NCBI RefSeq assembly: GCF_900215375.1
Contig: NZ_OBEF01000011.1
Span: 97,457 to 161,456 of the forward strand
Length of the DNA stretch: 64,000 bases
From: Enterobacter sp. CC120223-11
Lineage (GTDB): Bacteria > Pseudomonadota > Gammaproteobacteria > Enterobacterales > Enterobacteriaceae
Direction: 5' to 3'
In this document: positions 30,891 to 39,961 of the stretch, piece after piece
Position numbering within the stretch: the first letter of the stretch is position 1
Layout: each line of letters begins with the position of its first letter
Notes under the pieces: model-generated
Database searches by the model: none
The model's input: only the letters and a program-made list of their open reading frames with translations
Told to the model about the DNA's origin: nothing
Made by a program: the position numbers and the translations under genes

Positions 30891-31453
30891 AAAAGTGGCT
30901 ACCGGTAGTGATGGCCTGTTTGTTGTCGGCGTGCAGTAGCAGCGGCAGCGACAGCAAAACCTATTATCAATTGCCTCTCCCGCAGGCTGGCGCACAGAGC
31001 ACGGTCAGCCAGGGGAATCGACTGCTTTGGGTTGAGCAGGTGAGTATTCCTGATTACCTCGCCGGAAACGGCGTGGTGTATCAGACCAGCGATGTCCAGT
31101 ACGTGATTGCCAATAGCAATCTTTGGGCAAGCCCGCTGGACCAGCAGCTGCGCACCACGCTTGTGGCCAACCTCAGCAATCAGCTTCCGGGTTGGGTGGT
31201 GGCATCAACGCCACTGGGGAGCGATCAGGATACGCTGAACGTGAACGTCAGCGGTTTCCATGGGCGTTATGATGGCACGGTTATCGTCAGCGGCGAATGG
31301 CTTCTGAACCATCAGGGGCAGCTTATCAAGCGTCCGTTCCACATCGAAATCAAGCAGCAGCAGGATGGCTATGACGCGATGGTGAAAACGCTGGCGCAGG
31401 CCTGGAGTCAGGAAGCCGCGTCCATTGCGCAGGCGATGAATCGGTTACCATAA
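30887..31453 (+). CDS. pqiC: PqiC outer-membrane lipoprotein
   Basis: A 188-residue lipoprotein (YmbA) with a signal peptide MKKWLPVVMACLLSAC, lipobox cysteine 16, and an ABC-type auxiliary lipoprotein domain (TYYQLPLP, LLWVEQVSIPDYLAGNGVVYQTSD). It docks the C-terminal needle of PqiB at the outer membrane. Last gene of the pqi operon, followed by a strong terminator. Confidence 0.94.
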   Translation: MKKWLPVVMACLLSACSSSGSDSKTYYQLPLPQAGAQSTVSQGNRLLWVEQVSIPDYLAGNGVVYQTSDVQYVIANSNLWASPLDQQLRTTLVANLSNQLPGWVVASTPLGSDQDTLNVNVSGFHGRYDGTVIVSGEWLLNHQGQLIKRPFHIEIKQQQDGYDAMVKTLAQAWSQEAASIAQAMNRLP

Positions 31454-31471
31454 GTAAAATTCATCACCGCG

Positions 31472-31509
31472 AAAACCGCAGCAGACCTGTTTCTGCTGCG
31501 GTTTTTTTT
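31472..31509 (+). terminator. pqiABC terminator
   Basis: A 13-bp stem AAAACCGCAGCAG / CTGCTGCGGTTTT with an 8-base loop and an uninterrupted T-run, 19 bases after pqiC. Confidence 0.93.
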
Positions 31510-31608
31510 GTTTTCCACCTCAGTCAGTTACTTGTCCCGGCTCACACTTTTTGTACAAATGAACTTCCGCGTAGCTCACATTTATGACACTGGCGTGAAT
31601 TTTGCGCA

Positions 31609-31643
31609 TTGACGCTGCCCGTGATTAGGGTTATCCCTAATAT
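31609..31643 (+). promoter_or_regulatory. rmf promoter region with TTAGGG/CCCTAA palindrome
   Basis: A TTGACG -35 candidate (31609-31614) is followed by the perfect inverted repeat TTAGGG-TTAT-CCCTAA (31625-31640), which itself contains -10 candidates TTATCC (16-bp spacing) and TAATAT. It lies about 70-100 bases upstream of rmf. No regulator can be named; rmf is activated by ppGpp and CRP in E. coli. Confidence 0.45.
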
Positions 31644-31708
31644 GTGGTTGCACATTTTGCGGCCATTGTTTTCTTTTCCACCAGATCAAAAAATGAGGGA
31701 AACGAGGC

Positions 31709-31876
31709 ATGAAGAGACAAAAACGTGATCGCCTGGAACGGGCACATCAACGTGGGTACCAGGCAGGCATCGCTGGCAAATCAAAAGAAATCTGTCCTTA
31801 TCAGACCTTGAATCAGAGGTCACACTGGCTGGGAGGCTGGCGAGAAGCCATGGGGGACAGGGCAGTAATCGCTTGA
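31709..31876 (+). CDS. rmf: Ribosome modulation factor
   Basis: A 55-residue basic protein that dimerises 70S ribosomes into inactive 100S particles in stationary phase. The sequence MKRQKRDRLERAHQRGYQAG, then IAGKSKEICPYQTLNQRSHW and LGGWREAMGDRAVIA, differs from E. coli RMF at only a few positions. An ACGAGG Shine-Dalgarno lies just before the ATG. It stands alone between pqiC and the convergent fabA, with its own terminator palindrome downstream. Confidence 0.96.
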   Translation: MKRQKRDRLERAHQRGYQAGIAGKSKEICPYQTLNQRSHWLGGWREAMGDRAVIA

Positions 31877-31896
31877 TGCTGTCTCTTTAATACAAA

Positions 31897-31920
31897 GAAG
31901 CCTCTGCATGCAGAGGCTTC
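31897..31920. terminator. Perfect 24-base palindrome between rmf and fabA
   Basis: GAAGCCTCTG-CATG-CAGAGGCTTC folds into a perfect hairpin. On the minus strand it is followed by TTTGTATT, a good fabA terminator tail; on the plus strand the tail is poor (GCCGTTTC), so for rmf it may act mainly as an mRNA-protecting hairpin. Confidence 0.8.
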
Positions 31921-31956
31921 GCCGTTTCAGTCAGCCCGCAGGGCAACATTCACGAA

Positions 31957-32475
31957 TCAGAACGCAGAAGTATCCTGGAACAGGCCAACCTTCAGGTCGG
32001 TTGCTTCATAGATTTTGTGGCCGTCAACCAGCACTTCACCGTCTGCGATACCCAGAATCAGGCGACGATTGATAACGCGCTTGAAGTGGATGCGGTAGGT
32101 GACTTTCTTCGCGGTTGGCAGAATTTGACCGGTGAATTTGACTTCACCCACGCCCAGCGCACGGCCTTTGCCTTCACCGCCGAGCCAGCCCAGATAGAAA
32201 CCAACCAGCTGCCACATGGCATCGAGGCCCAGGCAGCCAGGCATTACCGGGTCGCCAATGAAGTGGCAACCGAAGAACCACAGGTCAGGATTGATATCCA
32301 GCTCTGCTTCCACGTAGCCTTTATCGAAGTTACCGCCCGTTTCGGTCATCTTGATGACACGGTCCATCATCAGCATATTTGCTGACGGCAGCTGCGGGCC
32401 TTTTTCGCCAAACAGTTCACCGCGACCGGAGGCAAGAAGGTCTTCTTTTGTATAGGATTCGCGTTTATCTACCAT
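31957..32475 (-). CDS. fabA: 3-hydroxydecanoyl-ACP dehydratase/isomerase
   Basis: Hot-dog-fold enzyme (172 aa, the E. coli length) that dehydrates 3-hydroxydecanoyl-ACP and isomerises the trans-2 product to cis-3, starting unsaturated fatty acid synthesis. The catalytic pair lies in [22 protein letters not shown] (histidine near 71, aspartate near 85). The start [22 protein letters not shown] at 32475 is the family start; a 21-codon extension upstream is not supported. FabR and FadR sites lie upstream, next to the lonH 3' end. Confidence 0.97.
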   Translation of the reverse strand: MVDKRESYTKEDLLASGRGELFGEKGPQLPSANMLMMDRVIKMTETGGNFDKGYVEAELDINPDLWFFGCHFIGDPVMPGCLGLDAMWQLVGFYLGWLGGEGKGRALGVGEVKFTGQILPTAKKVTYRIHFKRVINRRLILGIADGEVLVDGHKIYEATDLKVGLFQDTSAF

Positions 32476-32514
32476 GTTTTCAGTAAGCCTTATTTTGAGT
32501 TCGCGACGCAGTCT

Positions 32515-32550
32515 AGCTAACACGTGTACGCTGAACAAGTCCGATCAGTT
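32515..32550 (-). promoter_or_regulatory. FabR and FadR boxes of fabA
   Basis: On the minus strand CTGATCGGACTTGTTCAGC (complement of 32530-32548) matches the FadR activator site of E. coli fabA, and the adjoining AGCGTACACGTGTTAGCT (complement of 32515-32532) matches the FabR repressor palindrome. The two overlap and extend to the lonH stop codon. Function is inferred from near-identity to the E. coli region. Confidence 0.88.
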
Positions 32551-34302
32551 TGCATGGAACCAGTTTAGCCAGCGCAATGCCCACGGGCGAGGGCGGGTAT
32601 CCTGCTGATTTGCCTGTGCAATACGCTCCTGGATGGTCTGCAAAAGCGTGGTCTGGCCTTCGCCATCCCATATCAATTGCGTGAGCAAAGGCAGCGCATC
32701 AGTCACATCGTCAATCGCCCACAGCGAGAATTCCCCTGCTTCTATAGCCTGCTGAACGTCCTGCGCAAGGCTAAGGTGGCGCACGTTGGCAGAAGGAATA
32801 ATGACGCCCTGCTTGCCGGTCAGGCCACGCTGCTGGCAGATGGCAAAGAATCCTTCAATTTTCTCATTGAGGCCGCCAACAGGCTGGGCGCGTCCGAACT
32901 GATCAACGGAGCCCGTAATCGCCAGGCTTTGATTGAGCGGTACGTTGGCCAGAGCACTGATGAGTGCGCACAGCTCGGCCATTGAGGCGCTGTCGCCGTC
33001 CACTTCACTGTAGGATTGCTCAAACGTCAGGGATGCCGAGAAAGGTATTTGCTGATCGAGCCCAAGCTCCGACATCAGAAATGCCTGCATGATCATCATG
33101 CCTTTCGCATGAATATTGCCGCCCAGCTCAGCCTTACGTTCAATATCGGTAAACTCGCCGTCGCCGATATGGACGACGCAACTGATGCGCGAAGGCTCAC
33201 CGAAAGCACGCGGATGCCCCGGGAATTCAACCACGGACAGCGCGTTAATCTGACCTATCTGTTCACCTTCGGTTTCAATCAGTATCTGCTCCAGCAGAAT
33301 TTCATCCTGCATGCGCTCGGCGAGATAGCCTTCGCGCCACTGACGTTGGTTGAGCATCGTTGCCAGTTGCTCAGCGCTGAAACGTTCGCCTTCACAAAAG
33401 GCTGCGGCTTCACGCAGCTGGCGGCCAATCCACAGCGGAGAGAGCGGCAGAGCCTGCTGATCGCCGGTATAGCGGGCACCTTCCTGAATCAGAAGCGGCC
33501 AGGCATCAGTGTCCGGGCCTGGTAAATTCAGGCCGCGGGCTATATGCCAGACCCACTGACACCAAAGCTTCTGCGCCTCTTCGTCAACGACCTGCAGATT
33601 GTCTTCATATTCACTGTAGATGGATTTTTCACACAGCTCAGGCTCCATCTCCTGAAAATCAGCCAGCGATTCACGTTCGCCGACCAGCATCAATTTCAGC
33701 GAAAGTGGCATGGAAGGAACAGCGACGGGCAGGGGGCGGGCATCATCAAAGGGCAGCCAATCGAAACGTTTACGCGTGACAATATTCTTCAGGCGCATCC
33801 ACAGCAGTGGCTGTGAGAGCAGGCTGCGAAGTGACAGGATAAGTACGCCACCGTTGGCCTGATGTACCAGCCCAGGCTGAAGGGTGATATCACCGTTAAA
33901 CTGGCGCACGCAGCCAAACAGCTGCTCAGCTTCAACCCAGTCGGCCTGGATTATTGGGCCGCTGCTGGCAAAATTATCTTCAGGCGAAGTCGCAGGCGTC
34001 AGCGTAATTGTGCTGCCTTTAATCTCATACTGAACACCGCTCAGCTCCGGGACAGAACTGCGCAATTCGCGTGTCGCTTCAGCGAGCAAATCCAGATATT
34101 CCGGCTCTTCAGGGGCTTTCACCAGCAGAAAGTCGGAAATAGCTTGAGGATAGAGGAACTGGTCCAGCGCGTAATGCAGTCGAGCCTGCAGTTCGCCGGG
34201 TAAGGAATCGGTTTGGGTCGCCAAATCTGGCTGGGTAAACAGCGTCTGATATGCCTCGAGGTCCGGGGCTACATCGCGCTGTGAAAGTTTTGTAATCGTC
34301 AA
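32545..34302 (-). CDS. lonH: Lon-like protease LonH (YcbZ)
   Basis: A 585-residue homologue of Lon with an AAA+-like region that appears to lack a usable Walker A, plus a C-terminal Lon protease domain. The catalytic serine lies in DGDSASMAEL and the lysine in GGLNEKIEGFF, so peptidase activity is possible. Known function is poorly defined; in E. coli it is YcbZ. Length matches (586). It is upstream of fabA on the same strand, but fabA has its own promoter at the junction. Confidence 0.9.
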   Translation of the reverse strand: MTITKLSQRDVAPDLEAYQTLFTQPDLATQTDSLPGELQARLHYALDQFLYPQAISDFLLVKAPEEPEYLDLLAEATRELRSSVPELSGVQYEIKGSTITLTPATSPEDNFASSGPIIQADWVEAEQLFGCVRQFNGDITLQPGLVHQANGGVLILSLRSLLSQPLLWMRLKNIVTRKRFDWLPFDDARPLPVAVPSMPLSLKLMLVGERESLADFQEMEPELCEKSIYSEYEDNLQVVDEEAQKLWCQWVWHIARGLNLPGPDTDAWPLLIQEGARYTGDQQALPLSPLWIGRQLREAAAFCEGERFSAEQLATMLNQRQWREGYLAERMQDEILLEQILIETEGEQIGQINALSVVEFPGHPRAFGEPSRISCVVHIGDGEFTDIERKAELGGNIHAKGMMIMQAFLMSELGLDQQIPFSASLTFEQSYSEVDGDSASMAELCALISALANVPLNQSLAITGSVDQFGRAQPVGGLNEKIEGFFAICQQRGLTGKQGVIIPSANVRHLSLAQDVQQAIEAGEFSLWAIDDVTDALPLLTQLIWDGEGQTTLLQTIQERIAQANQQDTRPRPWALRWLNWFHAN

Positions 34303-34486
34303 AGTCGCTGTTTTTTAGTCAGATGTAAAGCGGAGGATTATACCTCAAGGAGCCACTCCGCACACGGGGATTCACTGGCTAGTTTCTGTCTTCGTTTAGC
34401 CTCAGGACTTGAGGGTGATTTCTTCTCAGCACATCAGCAAAAACCTGTTATCCTGAAATGAGTTACACGGTCACATTGAGATCGCA

Positions 34487-34954
34487 ATGAAATATCAACA
34501 ACTGGAAAACCTTGAAAGCGGCTGGAAATGGAAATACCTGGTAAAGAAGCACCGGGAAGGCGAACTTATTACCCGCTACATTGAGGCCAGCGCGGCACAG
34601 GACGCGGTAGATAGCTTGTTGACGCTAGAAAATGAACCTGTGCAGGTGAATGACTGGATTGAACAGCATATGAACCCTGAGCTGTTCAACCGAATGAAGC
34701 AGACAATACGGGCGAGACGTAAACGTCATTTTAATGCTGAGCATCAGCACACCCGCAAGAAATCAATCGACCTGGAGTTTATCGTCTGGCAACGTCTGGC
34801 CGGGCTTGCGCAACGGCGAGGGAAAACACTGTCAGAGACGATTGTGCAGCTGATTGAGGATGCGGAGAATAAAGAGAAGTACGCCAGCAAGATGACAACG
34901 CTGAAGCAGGATTTGCAGGCGCTGTTAGGGAAAGAGTCGAGCGGATCTGATTAG
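34487..34954 (+). CDS. matP: Macrodomain Ter protein MatP
   Basis: DNA-binding protein (155 aa; 150 in E. coli) that binds matS sites, condenses the Ter macrodomain and links it to the divisome through ZapB. It has an N-terminal four-helix region ([33 protein letters not shown]), a ribbon-helix-helix ([33 protein letters not shown]) and a C-terminal coiled coil, here four or five residues longer (SSGSD). Divergent from lonH, as in E. coli. It suggests the window lies towards the Ter side of the chromosome. Confidence 0.95.
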   Translation: MKYQQLENLESGWKWKYLVKKHREGELITRYIEASAAQDAVDSLLTLENEPVQVNDWIEQHMNPELFNRMKQTIRARRKRHFNAEHQHTRKKSIDLEFIVWQRLAGLAQRRGKTLSETIVQLIEDAENKEKYASKMTTLKQDLQALLGKESSGSD

Positions 34955-35026
34955 TCGCGTTTGACCGCAATGCCACAGGAAGTCAGACCGTTATAGTTGC
35001 TCTGTTTTTTCTGCCAAATTTAAGCC

Positions 35027-35056
35027 AAAAAAAACCCCGCAGCGCGGGGTTTTTTC
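35027..35056. terminator. Terminator between matP and ompA (bidirectional)
   Basis: Stem AACCCCGC / GCGGGGTT with a 3-base loop, flanked by A-rich sequence on the left and TTTTTT on the right. It can serve both the convergent matP and ompA transcripts and lies 14 bases from the ompA stop. Confidence 0.92.
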
Positions 35057-35069
35057 TTAAACGTTAAAC

Positions 35070-36128
35070 TTAAGCCGCTGGCTGAGTTACAACGTCTTTG
35101 ATACCTTTAACTTCGATCTCTACGCGACGATCTGGTGCCAGGCAGTCGATCAGTGCAGCGCGAGCTTTCACGTTGTCACAGGTGTTGCCAGTCACTGGGT
35201 TAGATTCGCCCATACCACGTGGGGAGATCTTGTTAGCCGGGATACCTTTAGAGATCAGGTAGTCGACAACAGACTGAGCACGCTGCTCAGACAGTTTCTG
35301 GTTGTAAGCGTCAGAACCGATACGGTCGGTGAAGCCCAGAACAACTACGGAACCGTCTTTAGGATCCAGGTTGCTCAGCTGGGAGTACAGCTGATCCAGT
35401 GCCTGCTGACCTTCTGGTTTCAGGGTAGATTTGTTGAAGTTGAACAGAACGTCAGACTTCAGAGTGAAGTGCTTGGTCTGTACTTCTGGAGCTGGAGCCG
35501 GAGCCGGAGCAACAACTGGAGCAACGTCGTTCTGACCGAAACGGTAAGAAACACCTACGCTCAGCATGCCGTTGTCTGGACGAACACCTACAGTGCCAGC
35601 GTCGCCGATGTTGTTAACCCACTGGTATTCCAGACGGGTAGCGATGTCGCGGGTCATTGCCCACTCAACGCCGCCAGCGAATACTGGGGAAACACCAGTG
35701 TCGTGGTTGTCGCCCTGAGCTGGGTTGTTGTTGCTGGAGTCTGCACGCCAAACCATACCACCCAGACGGGTGTAGATGTCCAGATCGTCAGTTACCGGGT
35801 AACCCAGTTTAGCAGTCAGCTGAACGCCCTGAGCTTTGAATGCGCCGTTGGTGACGTCGCCTTTGTAAGGCATACGGCCCAGCCAGTCATAACCCATTTC
35901 GAAACCAACATACGGGTTTACCTGGTAACCACCGAAAGCACCAGCGCCAAGCTGACTTTCGTGGGTAGGACCGTTGTTGTTCAGGGAGCTATTGTACCAG
36001 CCGGTATCGTGGAACTGGGACCAGCCCAGTTTACCACCTGCATACCAGGTGTTATCTTTCGGTGCGGCCTGCGCTACGGTAGCGAAGCCAGCCAGTGCCA
36101 CTGCAATCGCGATAGCTGTCTTTTTCAT
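35070..36128 (-). CDS. ompA: Outer-membrane protein A
   Basis: Abundant outer-membrane protein (352 aa). Signal peptide [21 protein letters not shown], an eight-strand beta-barrel (mature residues about 1-170), a proline/alanine hinge ([13 protein letters not shown]) and a C-terminal OmpA-like domain that binds peptidoglycan ([44 protein letters not shown], with the disulfide [14 protein letters not shown]). It is six residues longer than E. coli OmpA, with differences in barrel loops such as [18 protein letters not shown]. The start at 36128 follows GAGGCGC; an in-frame ATG eight codons upstream lies in the conserved leader and is not used. Confidence 0.97.
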   Translation of the reverse strand: MKKTAIAIAVALAGFATVAQAAPKDNTWYAGGKLGWSQFHDTGWYNSSLNNNGPTHESQLGAGAFGGYQVNPYVGFEMGYDWLGRMPYKGDVTNGAFKAQGVQLTAKLGYPVTDDLDIYTRLGGMVWRADSSNNNPAQGDNHDTGVSPVFAGGVEWAMTRDIATRLEYQWVNNIGDAGTVGVRPDNGMLSVGVSYRFGQNDVAPVVAPAPAPAPEVQTKHFTLKSDVLFNFNKSTLKPEGQQALDQLYSQLSNLDPKDGSVVVLGFTDRIGSDAYNQKLSEQRAQSVVDYLISKGIPANKISPRGMGESNPVTGNTCDNVKARAALIDCLAPDRRVEIEVKGIKDVVTQPAA

Positions 36129-36300
36129 TTTTTGCGCCTCGTTATCATCCAAAAATCGCCATGAAAATCCATTTAGAAGTTCACGGTTAAATCCTTTACC
36201 GGGGGCGGGACCTAATCATTAAGTACGCCATAATCTGTGGCTTAAGCCGATCACCCCTGGCGATGTAAAGTCTACAACGTACTTGGAAACTTACAAGTGT
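36129..36300 (-). promoter_or_regulatory. ompA long 5' leader and promoter region
   Basis: The minus strand from about 36261 reads GCCAGGGGTGATCGGCTTAA and ends AACGAGGCGCAAAAAATG, the same plan as the 133-base E. coli ompA leader, whose 5' stem-loop stabilises the mRNA and whose ribosome site is targeted by the small RNA MicA. The promoter hexamers upstream (36262-36300) are not clear enough to name. Confidence 0.65.
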
Positions 36301-36410
36301 GAACTCCGTCAGGCATATGAAAAAAAAAGAGTTGTATACACATTATTTAACATTTATGTTGGTTTTTTGTTCCGAATAAAATGCTGCGAGCCGCACCACA
36401 CAAGCATTTC
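36301..36410. other. Remaining ompA-sulA intergenic DNA
   Basis: AT-rich DNA upstream of the ompA promoter, including a run of A residues near 36320-36330. No gene or RNA is seen; together with the leader and the sulA terminator it fills the 355 bases between ompA and sulA. Confidence 0.5.
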
Positions 36411-36442
36411 CAAAAAATAACCCGCAGAATTTAGCGGGTTAT
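36411..36442 (-). terminator. sulA terminator
   Basis: Minus-strand stem ATAACCCGC / GCGGGTTAT (36417-36442) followed by a TTTTTTG tail, about 42 bases after the sulA stop. Confidence 0.8.
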
Positions 36443-36483
36443 CGAAACAGCAAAAAAAATACCAGGAAAAATCCTAAATTCAT

Positions 36484-36981
36484 TTAATGATACAAGTCTG
36501 AGTGAATTTTCAGGCCAGAAAACTGTCTCGTTGGCTGAGCACTTGCTCTGACGGGGCGCATAATAAAGCCCATTGCATTCCCTTCATCAGCCGCGCTGGC
36601 GAGCTCGCGTTGATCTGCCTCGCTAAGTTCTTCTAAAACCCAACCGATGACCACACTGTAGTTACCTGTGCGAAGTGCACGAATCATCGACTCAAGCGTT
36701 GCGCCGGGTAACATCTGGCTAACCTGCATGACTTTCGATAACGGTAAACCGGATGCCTGAACCCACTGCCGACTCAATTTTTGCTGCGGCGTGAGCCACA
36801 GCTGCCAGCGGTCTTGCTGACCGAGCTGCTGCAAAAGAGGCAGCAGCAGTAATTGAGTCATCATCGGTTGATCCTCACGATACAGCACTTCGCTGATAAG
36901 CCCGGTAGCACCGTACTGTGCCTGACCAACTGCTGCTGCCGGTGCCAGTGATTTGCGATTTGCATAGCCTGAAGTGTACAT
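36484..36981 (-). CDS. sulA: SOS cell-division inhibitor SulA
   Basis: A 165-residue protein (169 in E. coli) that binds FtsZ monomers and blocks septation during the SOS response, then is degraded by Lon. The conserved core [29 protein letters not shown], with [16 protein letters not shown], and the C-terminal LKIHSDLYH Lon-recognition tail are present. The variable N-terminal segment (residues 9-30) differs from E. coli. A perfect-looking LexA box lies 22 bases upstream of the start. Confidence 0.95.
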   Translation of the reverse strand: MYTSGYANRKSLAPAAAVGQAQYGATGLISEVLYREDQPMMTQLLLLPLLQQLGQQDRWQLWLTPQQKLSRQWVQASGLPLSKVMQVSQMLPGATLESMIRALRTGNYSVVIGWVLEELSEADQRELASAADEGNAMGFIMRPVRASAQPTRQFSGLKIHSDLYH

Positions 36982-37002
36982 AGTGAATCCCGCCCTGTGG
37001 GT

Positions 37003-37022
37003 TACTGTATGAATATACAGTA
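37003..37022 (-). promoter_or_regulatory. LexA (SOS) box of sulA
   Basis: TACTGTATGAATATACAGTA contains the CTGT-N8-ACAG core and differs from the ideal operator only in the centre, which predicts tight LexA repression. Confidence 0.95.
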
Positions 37023-37198
37023 CGACGAGCGCGGATAAAGATCAACCTCATTTTCTGAAAGCGCCTCGCAAAATTGCACAGAATCACCTGGCTAAGAAAA
37101 GAACCGCTTGCCCCCTGAAATGAAGTTCCCTATGGTCATTGTTAACGGATCCGGTAGTAAAACTTATACCTATAACTACATGATTACAGGAGATAATC

Positions 37199-37828
37199 AT
37201 GAGAAAAATCTCATATAAACGGATTCAACAGTGTGAAAATTACTTTGCCTCTTTGGGGACAATTAGCCACCGGGCGCTTTTTGGCGGATACAGCCTGTCG
37301 ATTGATGGCACCGTGTTTGCGATGGTTGCTGACGGTGAGCTTTATCTCAGAGTTTGCGAACAAGGGGTGGGTTACTCCGCATCAAATCCTTTGCGACTTT
37401 TAACGCTCAACAAACGTGGTCGCCCGGTTTCCCTCAATTACTATCTTGTAGATGATGCCCTTTGGCAGGATCAGCCAATGCTGCTAAAAATGTCAGCGAT
37501 GTCATTGCGGGGCGCTCTGAGCGAAAAAAAACGGCGCGGCGATTCCCGTAGGCTGAAGAATTTACCCAATATCACTTTTCAATTTGAACTGCTGCTGTCT
37601 GAGGCGGGGATTCACGATCTGGAGATGCTTCGGGCTTTAGGCTCTGCTGCTGCGTGGCAGCGCCTTCGCGCGATACGTAAGGATTTGAGCATTAATGTCC
37701 TCTTCGCTCTGGAAGGCGCAATTCAGGGGATTCATGCCACTCGAATCCCCCTGCTTCGTCGCCAGCATCTCCTTAACTGGGCAGAGAAGCTAATGGAGAG
37801 AAGTAAAATTACGCTGGCGGAGGAGTAA
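37199..37828 (+). CDS. sxy: Competence regulator Sxy/TfoX
   Basis: A 209-residue coactivator that works with CRP at CRP-S sites to turn on competence and type IV pilus genes. It has the TfoX N-terminal domain (about 1-100; YFASLGTISHRALFGGYSLSIDGTVFAMVADGELYLR) and C-terminal helix-hairpin domain (LPNITFQFELLLSEAGIHDLEMLRALG). Length equals E. coli Sxy. It is divergent from sulA, and its 3' end overlaps the convergent yccS by 20 bases. Confidence 0.94.
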   Translation: MRKISYKRIQQCENYFASLGTISHRALFGGYSLSIDGTVFAMVADGELYLRVCEQGVGYSASNPLRLLTLNKRGRPVSLNYYLVDDALWQDQPMLLKMSAMSLRGALSEKKRRGDSRRLKNLPNITFQFELLLSEAGIHDLEMLRALGSAAAWQRLRAIRKDLSINVLFALEGAIQGIHATRIPLLRRQHLLNWAEKLMERSKITLAEE

Positions 37829-39944
37829 CCTCCTGCTGTAGACGGCAAAACTCTGGCAGCAGACTGACCATCAGCCCAATCTGCTGTAAAACCAGCGGTT
37901 CTTTCGACTCTGAACCAGGCTCGATATTGTGAATGCGTTCCATGAGGCCAGCCAGTGCTTCCTGAACGCGTTTTTCGTCTGCTGGCGAATGGTGGAAAGC
38001 ATCGTCAACGTAACAGACCGCATCATCAAGCAGCCGCAAAGCGTCCTGGTTGCTGAGTTTTTCTCGATGTGCACCCAGCGCGGAAATGTAGCTAGTAAAG
38101 GTGTGGTTGAGGCAAAGCAGGCGGAAAGCCGTTTCACGCATCTGCGGTGTAGCCCTTGGCTCCGTCGACAGATTGGACACCACTGAGGCAAGCTCCGCAT
38201 CCCTGTTATGGGCATCACGGCGAGCTATACGGTAAGCAAGGCGATTGTCCCGCCCCTGATGATATTGCTCCAGAATCGCATCAAGATAGCGGCAGTTGGC
38301 ATCGACGGCGCGAGCCATGACCGTCGGAAGATTACGAAACTTCCAGTCAGGCCAGATAAAACTCACGGCAGCCCAGGCGATAGCACACCCGATAAGCGTG
38401 TCGATAATGCGCGGCAGGGCGACTTCAAAACCTTCACCCAGCAGGTTGAAACACAGCAGAACCAGCAGCGTAATAAACATCGTTGCGTGGGCGTACTGAA
38501 CATTTCGGAAAGCAAAGAACAGAACGCCGGTAAGCACGATGAGGAGGAGTTGCCCCTCCACAGAAGGCACCAGCAGCAATATCGGTAGCCCAATTGCCAC
38601 GCCAATCAATGTGCCAATCACGCGCAGAGCAAGGCGGTGGCGCGTTGCATTATAGTTGGGTTGGCAGACGAACAGGCTCGTTAGCAGGATCCAGTAGCCA
38701 TGGTTAAGCCCTGTAAACTGAATAAAGGCATAGCCCGCGCAAAGCACCAGCGACATTCTGACCGCATGGCGAAAAAGCGCCGATTCGGGAGAAAAGTTTC
38801 GACTCAGGCGAAGCCAGACGTCGCTCATGCCGTGAAGGCGATCGTCGGCAAGCTGTGTTTCAGTTTCGCTTTGTGGCATCGCGAGCTGCTGTTCAGATTC
38901 AATAGTGGCGAGCTGAGCGTCGATGGCGCGCAGATTATTTAGCAAGAAACCCAGGGCCTTCATCTGCTCTTTTGCTGCGCCAGTCGTACTCACGCGCTCC
39001 AGCGCGGCGTCCAGATGGGCAAACGCGCGTTCAAAACGTGAATCGTGCTGATAAGGCGTGCGTAACAGAATCGAACGGGAAAGCTGCTGGCAGGCCTGAG
39101 CCTGCATTGAGAGTAAGCGCTGGAAGCGGAACATGACGTCGCTATAGCGGAAGTTGTCGCGAAGCGGCTGATATTGAACGTGTGAGGAGCTGGCGCGTTC
39201 GTGGATATCCTGCGCGACAAAATAGTAGTGCAGCGTCCGGCGAGTGCCGCGCTGCCCACGGTCGCCGCGCAGGCGCGTCAGCAGAGATGCCTTGGTCTGA
39301 TTCAACGTCGTAACCAACTGCCCGTTGGCCATCGCCAGTTCGACCAATGGCGCCTGGGTTTCATTTTCAATATCAGGGTCAAACAGGCGAGATTTCAGTT
39401 CCAGGTAATGCGCCAGCTGTTCATAGCTGCGGGCGAGGTTATCCTGCAGAGGGCGGATAGGGAAAATAAGATGCCCGGTTAACGTCAGCAGGTTGTACCA
39501 CACGGCGCCGGCAATAAGCAGCAGCGGCTGCTGATACCAGTGTTCGTAGAGCGAAACGCCGAGCATGGTGTAGATGGCAATCAGCAACGCACCAAAGGCA
39601 ATGGTGGCATAGCGCTGCCCAAGCCCGCCGAGCAGAATAAATCCGCTGGTCGATAGCGTCAGGCCGAGCGCAAAGGCCCAGGGCCAGGGGAACAGCACTT
39701 CCACGGAGGCCGACGCAATAAAAAAACAGACCAGCGTAATGACCAGGTTGCGCAAGCGCCCGGCCAGCCTGTCATCAAGATCGGCCAGGGCTGCCGCGAC
39801 CACGCCCAGGGTTAGCGGGATAGTGAGCTTCACTTCGCCCAGCCACCAGGGCAGCGCTGTGGTTCCGCAGAGGGCAATAAAGATGCGGGCGTTATACAGC
39901 CAGACGCTGTTCCAGGTGTAGCGGCGTAATAAAGGACTCAGCAT
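37809..39944 (-). CDS. yccS: YccS/FusC-type inner-membrane protein
   Basis: Predicted efflux-type inner-membrane protein (711 aa; 717 in E. coli) of the YccS/YhfK and aromatic-acid-exporter-like superfamily. Two membrane modules are visible (about residues 15-145 and 385-510, e.g. ALGLTLSTSGFILLGGLGQRYATIAFGALLIAIY and HGYWILLTSLFVCQPNYNATRHRLALRVIGTLIGVAIGLP), each followed by a cytosolic helical domain. Substrate unknown. The start MLSPLLRRYTW at 39944 is the family start. yccF lies 17 bases upstream on the same strand. Confidence 0.9.
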   Translation of the reverse strand: MLSPLLRRYTWNSVWLYNARIFIALCGTTALPWWLGEVKLTIPLTLGVVAAALADLDDRLAGRLRNLVITLVCFFIASASVEVLFPWPWAFALGLTLSTSGFILLGGLGQRYATIAFGALLIAIYTMLGVSLYEHWYQQPLLLIAGAVWYNLLTLTGHLIFPIRPLQDNLARSYEQLAHYLELKSRLFDPDIENETQAPLVELAMANGQLVTTLNQTKASLLTRLRGDRGQRGTRRTLHYYFVAQDIHERASSSHVQYQPLRDNFRYSDVMFRFQRLLSMQAQACQQLSRSILLRTPYQHDSRFERAFAHLDAALERVSTTGAAKEQMKALGFLLNNLRAIDAQLATIESEQQLAMPQSETETQLADDRLHGMSDVWLRLSRNFSPESALFRHAVRMSLVLCAGYAFIQFTGLNHGYWILLTSLFVCQPNYNATRHRLALRVIGTLIGVAIGLPILLLVPSVEGQLLLIVLTGVLFFAFRNVQYAHATMFITLLVLLCFNLLGEGFEVALPRIIDTLIGCAIAWAAVSFIWPDWKFRNLPTVMARAVDANCRYLDAILEQYHQGRDNRLAYRIARRDAHNRDAELASVVSNLSTEPRATPQMRETAFRLLCLNHTFTSYISALGAHREKLSNQDALRLLDDAVCYVDDAFHHSPADEKRVQEALAGLMERIHNIEPGSESKEPLVLQQIGLMVSLLPEFCRLQQEVTPPPA

Positions 39945-39961
39945 GTCACGACGTGCCCCGA

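Noticed and set aside
31625..31640. Resemblance of TTAGGGTTATCCCTAA to a homing endonuclease target
   Set aside because: Only a short partial match to the I-SceI site; a coincidence of a palindromic sequence.
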